From a virus: a DNA stretch of 38,332 bases. Made by a program: the position numbers and the translations under genes. Positions 24,584 through 32,010 of the stretch are shown here, piece after piece. Under the pieces are notes generated by a model. It was not told where the DNA came from, ran no database searches, and was given only the letters and a program-made list of their open reading frames with translations. Location of the stretch: IMG/VR virus record IMGVR_UViG_3300037150_000306, positions 1 to 38,332 of that record; one strand, 5' to 3'. Positions within the stretch are counted from its first letter, which is position 1; each line of letters begins with the position of its first letter.

Positions 24584-24724
24584 CCTATCTCTCTTTCCGC
24601 GACCGCTCGCGTATCCGGGAGCCCGGACGCCCCACATCCTGGGACCGGCTCGCAGGAACACGCGGCCCCCCGGTCGTGGGTCGTCCGCCCTCCCGGGCCG
24701 CAACCGGCGAGAAAGAGAGACGCC
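24584..24724. other. Leader region before early operon
   Basis: 141 nt without a convincing gene. TCTCTCTTTC (24588-24597) has an inverted partner near 24711-24720 (GAAAGAGAGA), which could fold the leader of the early operon. No T-run follows. Confidence 0.3.
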
Positions 24725-25792
24725 GTGCAGCCCTCCCAGCCCTCCACTGAACTGCCTGCAGGTCCCGTTCCCCTCAGGCCCTCCCCCGTTTCTTCTCAGG
24801 CATCGTCCGAAGAACGCGCCTTTGTAACCTATGCGCTGGCCCGGTTGCGTGTCTACGCGCACCGCATGGCGCTGGACAAGATCCAGACGGACAGCACGGG
24901 CCGGCCCATCTGCCTTGAGTGTGGCGCTTCCGCCCGCGCGGAAACCCGCATCGATCACCAGCTGGCCTGCACGACCGGCGCGGTCCTGCACTGGCTGGCG
25001 CAACTGCCCGACGATCTTCCCGCGATCGAGGCGGACGATCTGAAGCGCGACGCGCTCCTTTCCGCGGCGCAGCATCGGGATCTGGCTGCGCTGATCTTCG
25101 AGGCGCGCTCTCTGGCGCGGGCGCAGATCATGACCCAGATCCCCGGCACGGAGGTCTGTCACGAATGCGTGCAGGCTCTCGGCCTGTTCGGCGTCGACGG
25201 ACACACGCCGGAGTGCCGTACCGGCAAGGTGCTGCGTCGGCTCGATGCGCTCTGCGCCGACAGCGAAGCAAAGTTTCCGCCTCCTTCCGCGGCGGCTGGT
25301 GAATCCGCTCCGGGAGCCGCGCTTTTTTCCGGAGAGCCGGTGCACTTCAACGAGCCGTGGGCGCTGCGCGATGGGATGCGCGACGGGACGCTGATCGTCG
25401 ACGCGCGGGGCTGCGAGATCGCGGATCTGGCAATGAGCGACGTTGGCGAGTCCAGCGAGCGCGAATTCGCGCGGCGCATCCGGGCCTGCGTCAACGCGTG
25501 CGCCGGACAGCCGACGCATCAGCTGGAGACGATTGGCGAGGCCATCGCCCAGGCGCCGCGCAACAGCTACGCGATGCTCTTCTTTCACCGGCGTCACTTT
25601 AAGGCGGCCGTGGTGGCCACGCTGCGCATGCTCCTCGATCAGGCCGAGCGCGAAGCGGAGCAGGCCGCGCAGCCGGAGAATCAGGCGGTTGGCATTGACC
25701 CCGACGCGCACCTCGGCGCCGTCGAGTCGTGCGAGGCGCCGGTGTGTCCCCGCGACGGTACCTCGGGATGCGAGAAGGGCGGCCAGTCATGA
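24725..25792 (+). CDS. Protein with tandem zinc-binding motifs, early operon
   Basis: A 355-aa product is read from GTG 24725. The frame stays open upstream through the tRNA-like element, where translation is not credible. It has two copies of one zinc-type motif, C-x2-C-x(11 or 12)-H-x3-C: CLECGASARAETRIDHQLAC and CHECVQALGLFGVDGHTPEC. They are linked by a helical segment. The C-terminal half is acidic/Ala-rich and helical. It is the first gene of the early operon. No named family is recognised; the repeated motif suggests a nucleic-acid or protein adaptor. The start is uncertain, because a later ATG at 24866 (MALDKIQ) would also keep both motifs. Confidence 0.65.
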   Translation: MQPSQPSTELPAGPVPLRPSPVSSQASSEERAFVTYALARLRVYAHRMALDKIQTDSTGRPICLECGASARAETRIDHQLACTTGAVLHWLAQLPDDLPAIEADDLKRDALLSAAQHRDLAALIFEARSLARAQIMTQIPGTEVCHECVQALGLFGVDGHTPECRTGKVLRRLDALCADSEAKFPPPSAAAGESAPGAALFSGEPVHFNEPWALRDGMRDGTLIVDARGCEIADLAMSDVGESSEREFARRIRACVNACAGQPTHQLETIGEAIAQAPRNSYAMLFFHRRHFKAAVVATLRMLLDQAEREAEQAAQPENQAVGIDPDAHLGAVESCEAPVCPRDGTSGCEKGGQS

Positions 25793-26040
25793 TCCGCGCG
25801 TTGCGCATCCCGCTCTGGCTCCTGTGGACGCTGCTGTTGGCCGCGTTGCTGTTCTGCGGCTGGCAATGGTATCGCGCCCAGCGCGAGGCCGCGACCTACC
25901 GCGACGCGCTCGGCGAGCTCGGCGTGCGCTGTGTGCGCGTCGACCAGCCCGCTGGCGCTCTGGTCTGTGTGACCTCGCGGGGCGACGCCTTCGCTGTCGG
26001 TTTCCGCCAGCCCGTGCGCAGTGAAGGAGACGAGCAATGA
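25789..26040 (+). CDS. Single-pass membrane protein
   Basis: The 83-aa product starts at ATG 25789, overlapping the previous stop (ATGA). It has an N-terminal membrane helix (PLWLLWTLLLAALLFCGW, about 8-25), then a soluble tail with an RCVRVDQ...VCVTSRGD segment holding two cysteines that could form a disulfide. It may anchor or secrete a small domain. Its function is unknown. The next gene starts 4 nt before its end. Confidence 0.68.
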   Translation: MIRALRIPLWLLWTLLLAALLFCGWQWYRAQREAATYRDALGELGVRCVRVDQPAGALVCVTSRGDAFAVGFRQPVRSEGDEQ

Positions 26041-27719
26041 CCGCCTCCAAAGTTCAGGAGATGCCAAAGCACGCGCCCGCCGGGATGACCGTGCGCTCGA
26101 TCCCTCGCGAAGCGCTCCAGGCCGCGCCCTGGAACGCGCGGACGAGCTTCGATGACGAAGCGATGGACGGGCTGAAGGCCTCGATCGCGCAGCACGGAAT
26201 CCTTGTGCCGCTGATCGTGCGCCCGATTGCAGGTCGCTCCGGCAGCTACGAAATCGTCGCAGGCCACCGCCGTTATCTTGCCTCGCTGAACCCTGAGCTG
26301 CCCTGCGATGTGCGCGAGCTCAGCGATGCCGAGGCGCGGGAAGTGGGCCTCATCGACAACCTGCAGCGGCAGGACCTGTCGGCGCTGGAAGAGGCCGAGG
26401 CCTACCAGCAGATGTTTCGTCTCGCCGGAGACAGCGGTCGCCCGCTGACACCGGCTGAGCTCGCGGCGCGGGTGGGCAAAAGTGAGGGCTATGTCCGCCT
26501 GCGTCTGCGACTGCTCATCGCCGACGCCGAGGTGCGCGACGCGCTGCGCGAGGGCACGATCCTGCTCGGGCACGCGCTGGAGCTGGCGCGGCTGGAATCC
26601 TCGGCGCAGAAGACGCTGCTGCAGTGGCTGCTCTTCGAGGAGTGGGGCAGCGGGAAGCAGAAGCGGAAGGACGTGCCCAGCCTCGCCGAGCTGAAGCGGC
26701 ACATCGCCGAGGAGATCCTGCTCGATCTGGCGAAGGCGCCCTTCGACACGAAGGATGCGCAGCTGGTGCCACAGGCCGGATCGTGCCTCGACTGCCTAAA
26801 GCGGACCGGCAACAACAAGCTGCTGTTCGCCGACGTGAAGCAGGGCGACACCTGCACCGATCCCGGCTGCTTCGCAGGCAAGGTGACGCGGGCGATCGAC
26901 GTGGCCGTCGAGCAGCTGACGGCGAAGGGCAAGAAGGTGGTGCGGATCTCGGAGAACTGGCAACGCGCCGCCACGCTGCCGAAGGACGCGCTGATCAGCA
27001 GCCAGTACACCGCGCTGCAGGGGCACATCCGCAACGCGCAGCAGGAGTGCCCCGATTTTGCGGTCGGGGTCTACGTCGACGGCCACGAGCGCGGCAAGCG
27101 GCAGAACGTATGCCTCGCGAAGAAGTGCAAGGTGCATGGATATCAGCGCGAGTCTGTCGCCCGCCCGACGCTGACCGCGAAGGACGTCGAGAAGAAAGCG
27201 AACCTCGATGTCGAGCGGACGGCGCGGCAGAGGATTTTCGCGGCGGTGACCGAGAAGGCTCTCAGGCTGACGAAGGCGACCGACGCGATGATTCGCGCGG
27301 TTGCGCTCACGGCGATATTCGAGTTCGGCGGCGAGGCCCTGATGAAGGCGGTCGGCTGGCCAGAGAAGACGTTTGTGAGCAAGAAGGAGCTCGCGGCGAA
27401 GGTGCACGCGCTGCCGGCGTCGAAGGCGGTCGCGATCGCGATGCTGTCATCGTGCTGCGATGACCTTCGCGTCTGCGAGTATTCGGGGAAGCCGGAGTGC
27501 CTTGAGGCGGCCGCGATGGCTTTCGGGGTTCATACGGGCGCAATCCGCAAAGTCGTGGCGGCGGAGTTTGCGGCGAAGGGAAAGAAGCCGGCGGCGAAGA
27601 AGGCGGTTGCGAAGAAGGCCACGAAAAAAGCTGTGGCGAAACGGCCCGTGCTGTCCGGAGCGGCGCGCGCGAAGATCGCTGCCGCGCAGAAGGCGCGCTG
27701 GGTGAAGGCGAAGGCATGA
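26037..27719 (+). CDS. ParB-like DNA-binding protein with zinc cluster and basic tail
   Basis: The 560-aa protein has the ParB/Spo0J N-terminal nuclease/CTPase-type domain with the conserved box YEIVAGHRRYLAS (71-83). It continues with DNLQRQDLSALEEAEAY (107-123) and a helix-turn-helix (LTPAELAARVGKSEGYVRLR, about 136-155). A cysteine cluster follows (CLDCLKRTG, then CTDPGCF, about 258-285). The last 60 residues are a Lys/Ala-rich histone-H1-like tail (KKAVAKKATKKAVAK). No ParA partner and no obvious parS are visible, so the protein may act as a regulator or DNA organiser rather than in partition. It lies in the early operon. Confidence 0.8.
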   Translation: MTASKVQEMPKHAPAGMTVRSIPREALQAAPWNARTSFDDEAMDGLKASIAQHGILVPLIVRPIAGRSGSYEIVAGHRRYLASLNPELPCDVRELSDAEAREVGLIDNLQRQDLSALEEAEAYQQMFRLAGDSGRPLTPAELAARVGKSEGYVRLRLRLLIADAEVRDALREGTILLGHALELARLESSAQKTLLQWLLFEEWGSGKQKRKDVPSLAELKRHIAEEILLDLAKAPFDTKDAQLVPQAGSCLDCLKRTGNNKLLFADVKQGDTCTDPGCFAGKVTRAIDVAVEQLTAKGKKVVRISENWQRAATLPKDALISSQYTALQGHIRNAQQECPDFAVGVYVDGHERGKRQNVCLAKKCKVHGYQRESVARPTLTAKDVEKKANLDVERTARQRIFAAVTEKALRLTKATDAMIRAVALTAIFEFGGEALMKAVGWPEKTFVSKKELAAKVHALPASKAVAIAMLSSCCDDLRVCEYSGKPECLEAAAMAFGVHTGAIRKVVAAEFAAKGKKPAAKKAVAKKATKKAVAKRPVLSGAARAKIAAAQKARWVKAKA

Positions 27720-28018
27720 ACGAGTTCACGCTCTGGGTTACGCGCAATTGGCCGGGCGCCGTTTGCCATTTCTGCGGCGTCGAGGACGCGCAGGTGGATG
27801 GCGATCGTGTTCGCTGGCTCTCGACGAAGCGCAACGTCTGCAACCACCCGGGTTGCCAGCGCAAGCTGCAGGTCGAGGTCGACCGCGAGCAGAAGCGGCT
27901 GCGCGCGGCGGGGCGGAGCGGCAAGCGCACCCCGGCCGAGGTGCACCAACAGATCATGCAGGAAAGGCGCGCACGGCGGGCAGCCTCGCGGGCGCGCAGA
28001 AAGGCGAAGGCGGCATGA
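27716..28018 (+). CDS. Small zinc-finger-like basic protein
   Basis: The 100-aa product starts at ATG 27716, overlapping the previous stop by 4 nt. It has a cysteine pair (CHFC), then CNHPGCQ in the middle (about 42-48), which suggests a Zn-binding fold. A long basic helical tail follows (EQKRLRAAG, QERRARRAASRARRKAKAA). Nucleic-acid binding is likely from charge and Cys spacing. No family is recognised. Confidence 0.65.
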   Translation: MNEFTLWVTRNWPGAVCHFCGVEDAQVDGDRVRWLSTKRNVCNHPGCQRKLQVEVDREQKRLRAAGRSGKRTPAEVHQQIMQERRARRAASRARRKAKAA

Positions 28019-28353
28019 TGGCCACGATTCCGGAGACCCTGCACATTTGCAACCGCTGCGGCGAGCTGGCCAGCCGGGAATGCGAAAGCTGCGCCGAGGT
28101 GCGGCGGCTCAACGAGCAGCTGGAAGAGGGCTTCCACGCGCGGCGCGCGGCGGTGTTCTTCGACTCGCTGCCTCGCATCACGCCGCCCGGCTCGGAGTTT
28201 CCCCGCCGCTTCCGCCCGCCGGAGTGGCTGTTCTGCCTGCGCGGCTGGATGCGGGTCGCCGCTGTGGCGCTGTTCGACGGCGCGTTGCTGCTGCTGGCGC
28301 TGACCGCGTTCTGGTGGGCCGGTAAGGCCGCCATCCACGAGCTGCTGGGGTGA
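28015..28353 (+). CDS. Zinc-ribbon protein with C-terminal membrane helix
   Basis: The 112-aa product starts at ATG 28015, overlapping the previous stop. An N-terminal CNRCG/CESC pair forms a ribbon (about 12-27). Helical text follows, then a hydrophobic segment (VALFDGALLLLALTAFWWAG) near the C-terminus that would anchor it in the membrane. The combination of ribbon plus single tail anchor is unusual. Its function is unknown. Confidence 0.62.
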   Translation: MMATIPETLHICNRCGELASRECESCAEVRRLNEQLEEGFHARRAAVFFDSLPRITPPGSEFPRRFRPPEWLFCLRGWMRVAAVALFDGALLLLALTAFWWAGKAAIHELLG

Positions 28354-28389
28354 AAGAAAACGGTTTTCCGAAAGGAAGAGGGAGAGAGC

Positions 28390-28767
28390 ATGGAGCTGGA
28401 TCCGCACAGGGAAGTCAATCCGATCAACATTGGCAACATCAACAACGGCGCGGTGATCGAGGCTTTCGACATCGAGCTGCGCAAGGTGCTGGCCAACATC
28501 GTCGATCTCAACACGCCGGCGACCAACACGCGCGCGCTCATCCTGCGCATCGACTTCAAGCCGCACAGCGACCGCTGCACCATCGTGACGGACTTCCACT
28601 GCAGCTCGAAGCTGGCGCCGATCGAGACCCACACCTCGAAGATGTTCCTCGGCCGCGCGGAGGATGGGGCCGTCGTCGCGTTCGACAAGGACCCGCGGCA
28701 GATGCCGCTGTGGAGTGCGCCGAAGCTGAAAGAGGTTCCGGTGATCGAGTTCGGCAAATCGTCTTAA
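28390..28767 (+). CDS. Hypothetical protein before DUF2303-like gene
   Basis: The 125-aa product starts at ATG 28390 behind a strong purine-rich site (GGAAGAGGGAGAG). It has a beta-rich pattern with NIGNINNGAVIEAFDIEL and RALILRIDFKPHSDRCTIVT. Similar small genes often sit directly before DUF2303-type genes in phages, and the pair may act together, but no function is known. There is no cysteine cluster, unlike its neighbours. Confidence 0.68.
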   Translation: MELDPHREVNPINIGNINNGAVIEAFDIELRKVLANIVDLNTPATNTRALILRIDFKPHSDRCTIVTDFHCSSKLAPIETHTSKMFLGRAEDGAVVAFDKDPRQMPLWSAPKLKEVPVIEFGKSS

Positions 28768-28805
28768 CGCAGTTTTCAACCGCAGGTCAGGGAGAGAAAA
28801 GCGCA

Positions 28806-29600
28806 ATGGCAAAGGAACAGAAGGAGTCCTCGGGATTTTCCGGGATTTTCGAATACGTGTTGGCAAAGCTGAAGGACCGGACGCCGGTCACGCACAAGGT
28901 CGGCAGCCAGGAGTATGCCGTCAAAGAGGATGGGACGCTGGGCGCGCCGGTGCGCGAGCTGGCGCCGCAGTGGGATAAACCGACGTTCGAGGTGACGACG
29001 CTGTCGGCGCTGGCCGATCTCTACGCGGCCGGGATGGACGGGGTGCCAACAGCGCGGGTCGATAACGTGCCTCAGGTCGCCTTTCACGTCGTCGATCCGC
29101 TGACCGTGCAGCTGGTCTCGCTGCGGGCCGACGAGTTTGGACGCCGCCATGTGTACGCCCGCGCGAAGCATACGCCGGAGACGCCGTTTGCATTCGGCAA
29201 GTACTATTCCGATCCGCAGGACTTCCTGATCGCCTTCCGTGCCAGCTTCGACTTCAACGAAGAAGCCGTGAAGGTCTGCCAGGTGTGCTCGCAGGTCGGC
29301 GCCGGCGAGGCGGTGGCCGTCACCGACGACGGCATCTCGCAGGAGGTCATCGTGAAATCGGGCACGGTGACGAAGAGCGCGGTGACGCTGCCGGCGGACG
29401 GGATTCCGCTGATTCCCTGGCGGACCTTCCGCGAGGCGACGCCGGTGATCTCGAAGTTCCTGCTGCGCATGAAGGGTGTGAAGGATGCGCTGCCGCACAT
29501 TGCGCTCATCGAGATCGATGCGCGGTGGAAGATCGAGACGCAGGCCAGCATCGCGCACTGGATCAAGGCGCACACGCAGGACGCCACGATCATCGCCTAA
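28806..29600 (+). CDS. DUF2303-like early protein
   Basis: The 264-aa product starts at ATG 28806. It carries text of the DUF2303 (YfdQ-like) type, with FHVVDPLTVQLVS near residue 90, HTPETPFAFGKYYSDPQDFL near 124, and a WRTFREATPVISKFLLRMK block near 202-220. It ends WKIETQASIAHWI. Proteins of this kind occur near replication genes in many siphophages, but their role is unknown. It pairs with the small gene upstream. Confidence 0.65.
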   Translation: MAKEQKESSGFSGIFEYVLAKLKDRTPVTHKVGSQEYAVKEDGTLGAPVRELAPQWDKPTFEVTTLSALADLYAAGMDGVPTARVDNVPQVAFHVVDPLTVQLVSLRADEFGRRHVYARAKHTPETPFAFGKYYSDPQDFLIAFRASFDFNEEAVKVCQVCSQVGAGEAVAVTDDGISQEVIVKSGTVTKSAVTLPADGIPLIPWRTFREATPVISKFLLRMKGVKDALPHIALIEIDARWKIETQASIAHWIKAHTQDATIIA

Positions 29601-29720
29601 GAACCCCACGCCGACAACACGGGCAAGCGCCTGCAGCACGGGCGGGATGGATGCGGCCATCCGGTTTCGCTTCGCGTCCGCATGACGCGAAGCCTGTTCT
29701 CCTGAGGTCCTGCAGTGGTG
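29601..29720 (+). promoter_or_regulatory. Intergenic segment with hairpins
   Basis: A perfect 10-bp stem (GCTTCGCGTC at 29669-29678, GACGCGAAGC at 29684-29693) is followed by CTGTTCTCCTG. A shorter GGATGG/CCATCC stem lies just upstream. A weak terminator or processing site between the DUF2303-like gene and the ASCH cassette is likely. Confidence 0.45.
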
Positions 29721-29990
29721 ATGAACGCAAGCACGCGCTACGACGCACGTTTCGAGACCTGGTGGCAATCGACCGAGAGGCGGGGCGCTCGCCCGGTCTA
29801 CGTGGAAGAGAAGGACGTGGCCTGGGCTGCGTGGGAAGAGGCCATGCGCATCGCCGCCGGCGAGCGCGAGGCTGCGCTGAATCGCGTGGGCGCGGCCATC
29901 GAGCCGCAGCTCGAGCACAACACCGCCGCCCGCGAAGCGCTGGTGCGGGAAAACGCCGAACTGAAACGGCAGCTGGCGGCGAAGGCATGA
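29721..29990 (+). CDS. Small helical protein upstream of ASCH gene
   Basis: The 89-aa protein is read from ATG 29721; GTG 29715 in frame adds two residues. It is mainly helical and acidic/basic: RYDARFETWWQSTERRG, then EEKDVAWAAWEEAMRIAAGE. It ends in a coiled-coil-like LVRENAELKRQLAAKA. No domain is recognised. It overlaps the ASCH-like gene by 4 nt. Confidence 0.65.
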   Translation: MNASTRYDARFETWWQSTERRGARPVYVEEKDVAWAAWEEAMRIAAGEREAALNRVGAAIEPQLEHNTAAREALVRENAELKRQLAAKA

Positions 29991-30454
29991 AGGCCTTGTC
30001 GCTGTGGCAGCCGCATGCTCAGGCCATCGCGGTTGGCCTGAAACCGTACGAGACGCGGGACTGGGCAACGTCGTATCGCGGACCGCTCGCCATCCACGCG
30101 GCGAAGCGGCTCTGGACCGATGCCGGCGCATGGCATGACCACGCCTCGAAGCTGCTGCGGGAGCGCAGTGTCTTCCGGGGAACCATGGTCTACGGAGCGG
30201 TGGTGTGCACGGCGGAGCTCGTTGACTGTCTGCGCACCGGTGAACTCATCGGACGGCTCGATCCGGATGGGGATGGGTTCTGGGGCGATTTCGGGCTGGG
30301 CCGCTACGCGTTCAGGCTGGCCAACGTGCAGGCGCTGCCGTCGCCGATCCCATGGCGCGGGCAGCAGGGATTCTTTGAAGTCGACCTCGGAATGCATGAG
30401 GCGAAGCCGCGCGACACGCAGACGCTGTCGCTGTTTGGGGAGGAAGTGAAATGA
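29987..30454 (+). CDS. ASCH-domain RNA-binding-like protein
   Basis: The 155-aa product starts at ATG 29987, overlapping the preceding stop. It opens with the ASCH hallmark MKALSLWQPHAQAIAVGLKP followed by YETRDW, then has a beta-barrel-like pattern with YRGPLAIHAAKRLW and ends SLFGEEVK. ASCH-domain proteins bind RNA or modified nucleosides. Here it sits just before the first MazG-like gene, so a role in nucleotide or RNA handling is a reasonable inference. Confidence 0.85.
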   Translation: MKALSLWQPHAQAIAVGLKPYETRDWATSYRGPLAIHAAKRLWTDAGAWHDHASKLLRERSVFRGTMVYGAVVCTAELVDCLRTGELIGRLDPDGDGFWGDFGLGRYAFRLANVQALPSPIPWRGQQGFFEVDLGMHEAKPRDTQTLSLFGEEVK

Positions 30455-30813
30455 CGGTAAGCGAATTCTTCGAGGCCAGCAAAAGCCGCACCGAGCGTTG
30501 GCATCCTGGCGGCCTTGGCGAGTGGTCTGAGCTGGAATGGGCCGGAGCGATGGCTGGCGAAGCGGGCGAAGCGGCCAACGCCGCCAAGAAGCTGAAGCGG
30601 ATCGATAATCGCATCGCGAATCTGAGCGACGATCCTAACCGTCAGCTGTCCGACCGAGACGACGCGGTCAGGGCAATCGTTTCCGAGTGCGCCGACACAA
30701 TCATTTACGCGCTGTTGCTGATGGCGAGGTGCGGTGTCGAAGATCCCGAGGCAGCATTGCGGACGACGTTTAATCGCACCTCCATCCGCTATGGCTTTCC
30801 CGAGCTTGTATGA
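30451..30813 (+). CDS. MazG-like nucleotide pyrophosphohydrolase
   Basis: The 120-aa product starts at ATG 30451, overlapping the ASCH-like gene by 4 nt. It has the MazG-type metal motif: E37xxE40 in GEAGEAANAAKKLKR, and E79xxD82 in SECADTIIYALLLM. That fits an NTP or dNTP pyrophosphohydrolase active on the phage nucleotide pool. Its length is normal for a single-domain phage MazG-like protein. Confidence 0.85.
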   Translation: MTVSEFFEASKSRTERWHPGGLGEWSELEWAGAMAGEAGEAANAAKKLKRIDNRIANLSDDPNRQLSDRDDAVRAIVSECADTIIYALLLMARCGVEDPEAALRTTFNRTSIRYGFPELV

Positions 30814-31127
30814 GCGGCAAGGGCAAGTGGGACCTGACGTCGACGCATGCGCTCGAGGGGGCGGCGGAGTGGATTCGGAAGCGCGGCTGTTTGGGGAGCG
30901 GTAATTTGCTGACAGTTCAGGATCTGGCTTTCAAGCTTGCAGATGAGGGTGCGCGGCAAACAATCCGATCCTTTTGCAGTACCGAAAAAGGTTGGTTCGA
31001 CACGTCGCGATTGGGTCCGCGAACTTCTGACGTGCGTAGGTGGGTCGCCGAAGCAGTGCATTATCTGGCGATGCGCGGCCAGCTCACGCGTGCTCGGCGC
31101 CGGGAGGATCTGGTGAAATTTCAATGA
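30810..31127 (+). CDS. Hypothetical protein with duplicated 25-aa N-terminus (copy A)
   Basis: The 105-aa product starts at ATG 30810. Its first 25 residues (KGKWDLTSTHALEGAAEWIR core) are identical to those of the following gene, while the rest (LLTVQDLAFKLADEGARQTI, then DVRRWVAEAVHYLAMRGQLT) is different. That remainder looks like a small winged-helix-like domain. The nucleotide copies differ only at five third-codon positions. It overlaps the MazG-like gene by 4 nt and is followed by copy B. Confidence 0.7.
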   Translation: MSGKGKWDLTSTHALEGAAEWIRKRGCLGSGNLLTVQDLAFKLADEGARQTIRSFCSTEKGWFDTSRLGPRTSDVRRWVAEAVHYLAMRGQLTRARRREDLVKFQ

Positions 31128-31408
31128 GCGGGAAGGGAAAGTGGGACCTGACGTCGACGCACGCGCTCGAGGGCGCGGCGGAATGGATTCGGAAGCGCGC
31201 CGACGCCACCTGCGTGCTGGTGGTGCGTGGCAAGGACTATGCCTTCGCAGTGGCGGAGGGCGTGGATCCGGCGGCGGCCTACGACGCGGCGCAGTTTGTG
31301 TTGCCGGACGCGCTCGATCTGGAGCGCGCACGCCGGCGGGAGAAGCAGGCAGCGGCGACGCGAAAGCGGGCGGCTGCCATCGCAGGGAAGAGTGGAGCGA
31401 GGCAATGA
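31124..31408 (+). CDS. Hypothetical protein with duplicated 25-aa N-terminus (copy B)
   Basis: The 94-aa product starts at ATG 31124, overlapping copy A by 4 nt. After the shared N-terminus it has CVLVVRGKDYAFAVAEGVD and a strongly basic helical tail (LERARRREKQAAATRKRAAA). No domain is recognised. Because the shared 25 residues are exactly conserved, they probably form a docking or binding module used with two different C-terminal parts. Confidence 0.7.
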   Translation: MSGKGKWDLTSTHALEGAAEWIRKRADATCVLVVRGKDYAFAVAEGVDPAAAYDAAQFVLPDALDLERARRREKQAAATRKRAAAIAGKSGARQ

Positions 31409-32010
31409 TGTTCTTTGAGGGATGGATGAAGCGCTGGAAGGAGCGCAACGCGCATGCGGTTGTCGGCTACCGCTTTGGCGATGCGCCCACGGCGGACGAG
31501 GTCGCGGCGCAGGCCGCCGAGCATGCGCGCTGGAGAGAGAGAGAGAACGCGCTGCGGGCGGCCATTGCTAGCGATCCTCGATGGCCGTGTCATTCGCGTC
31601 CAAAGGGGGAGTGGTGCGATCGCGAAGGGCTCGGCGGGTTCATGGGGTTCATGGGGCACACCTGCCGGCGGCCAGACGCGGATCGCGCGGTCGCGTGGGC
31701 CGAGCTGACCGTGGCGCAGGTGGCGCGGCTCGCGGAGCTGATCGAGGAATGCGGCGAGGTGGTGCAGGCCGCGGCCAAGGTGCTGCAGTGCGGCTACGAC
31801 GAGCGCTCGCGTCACGGGAAGGGCATGCCGCGGCGGGTCCTGCTGGAGCGCGAGCTGGGGCACCTGGAGGCGTCGCTCTCGGTGCTGTACGGCTCCGGCG
31901 ACGCGCGGCGGTCTCAGGTACGCGTCTGGAAGGAGCGGCGGCTCGGCGTGCGGCATGCGTCCCCCGCAGCGGCTCCGACTTCGCAGCAGGAGAGCGACGC
32001 AAGCCAGTGA
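31405..32010 (+). CDS. Second MazG-like protein, altered metal motif
   Basis: The 201-aa product starts at ATG 31405 (the next ATG at 31408 is equally possible), overlapping copy B. After a helical N-terminal third and a Cys/His/Trp segment (CHSRPKGEWCDREG), it has the MazG-like core LAELIEECGEVVQAAAKVLQ. E115xxE118 is present, but the second half reads ERELGHLEASL, with His where the usual ExxD would have Asp. A catalytic variant or inactive paralogue is possible. It overlaps the initiator gene (GTGA). Confidence 0.7.
   Translation: MMFFEGWMKRWKERNAHAVVGYRFGDAPTADEVAAQAAEHARWRERENALRAAIASDPRWPCHSRPKGEWCDREGLGGFMGFMGHTCRRPDADRAVAWAELTVAQVARLAELIEECGEVVQAAAKVLQCGYDERSRHGKGMPRRVLLERELGHLEASLSVLYGSGDARRSQVRVWKERRLGVRHASPAAAPTSQQESDASQ

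Noticed and set aside
24503-24724. Upstream extension of the 24725 frame through the tRNA-like element
   Set aside because: Translation would run through the tRNA-like structure and a GC-rich leader, and the residues have no domain.
25443-26024. Frame with Arg/Ser-rich protein overlapping the early zinc protein
   Set aside because: Shifted shadow of the 24725 gene and its neighbour; low-complexity composition.
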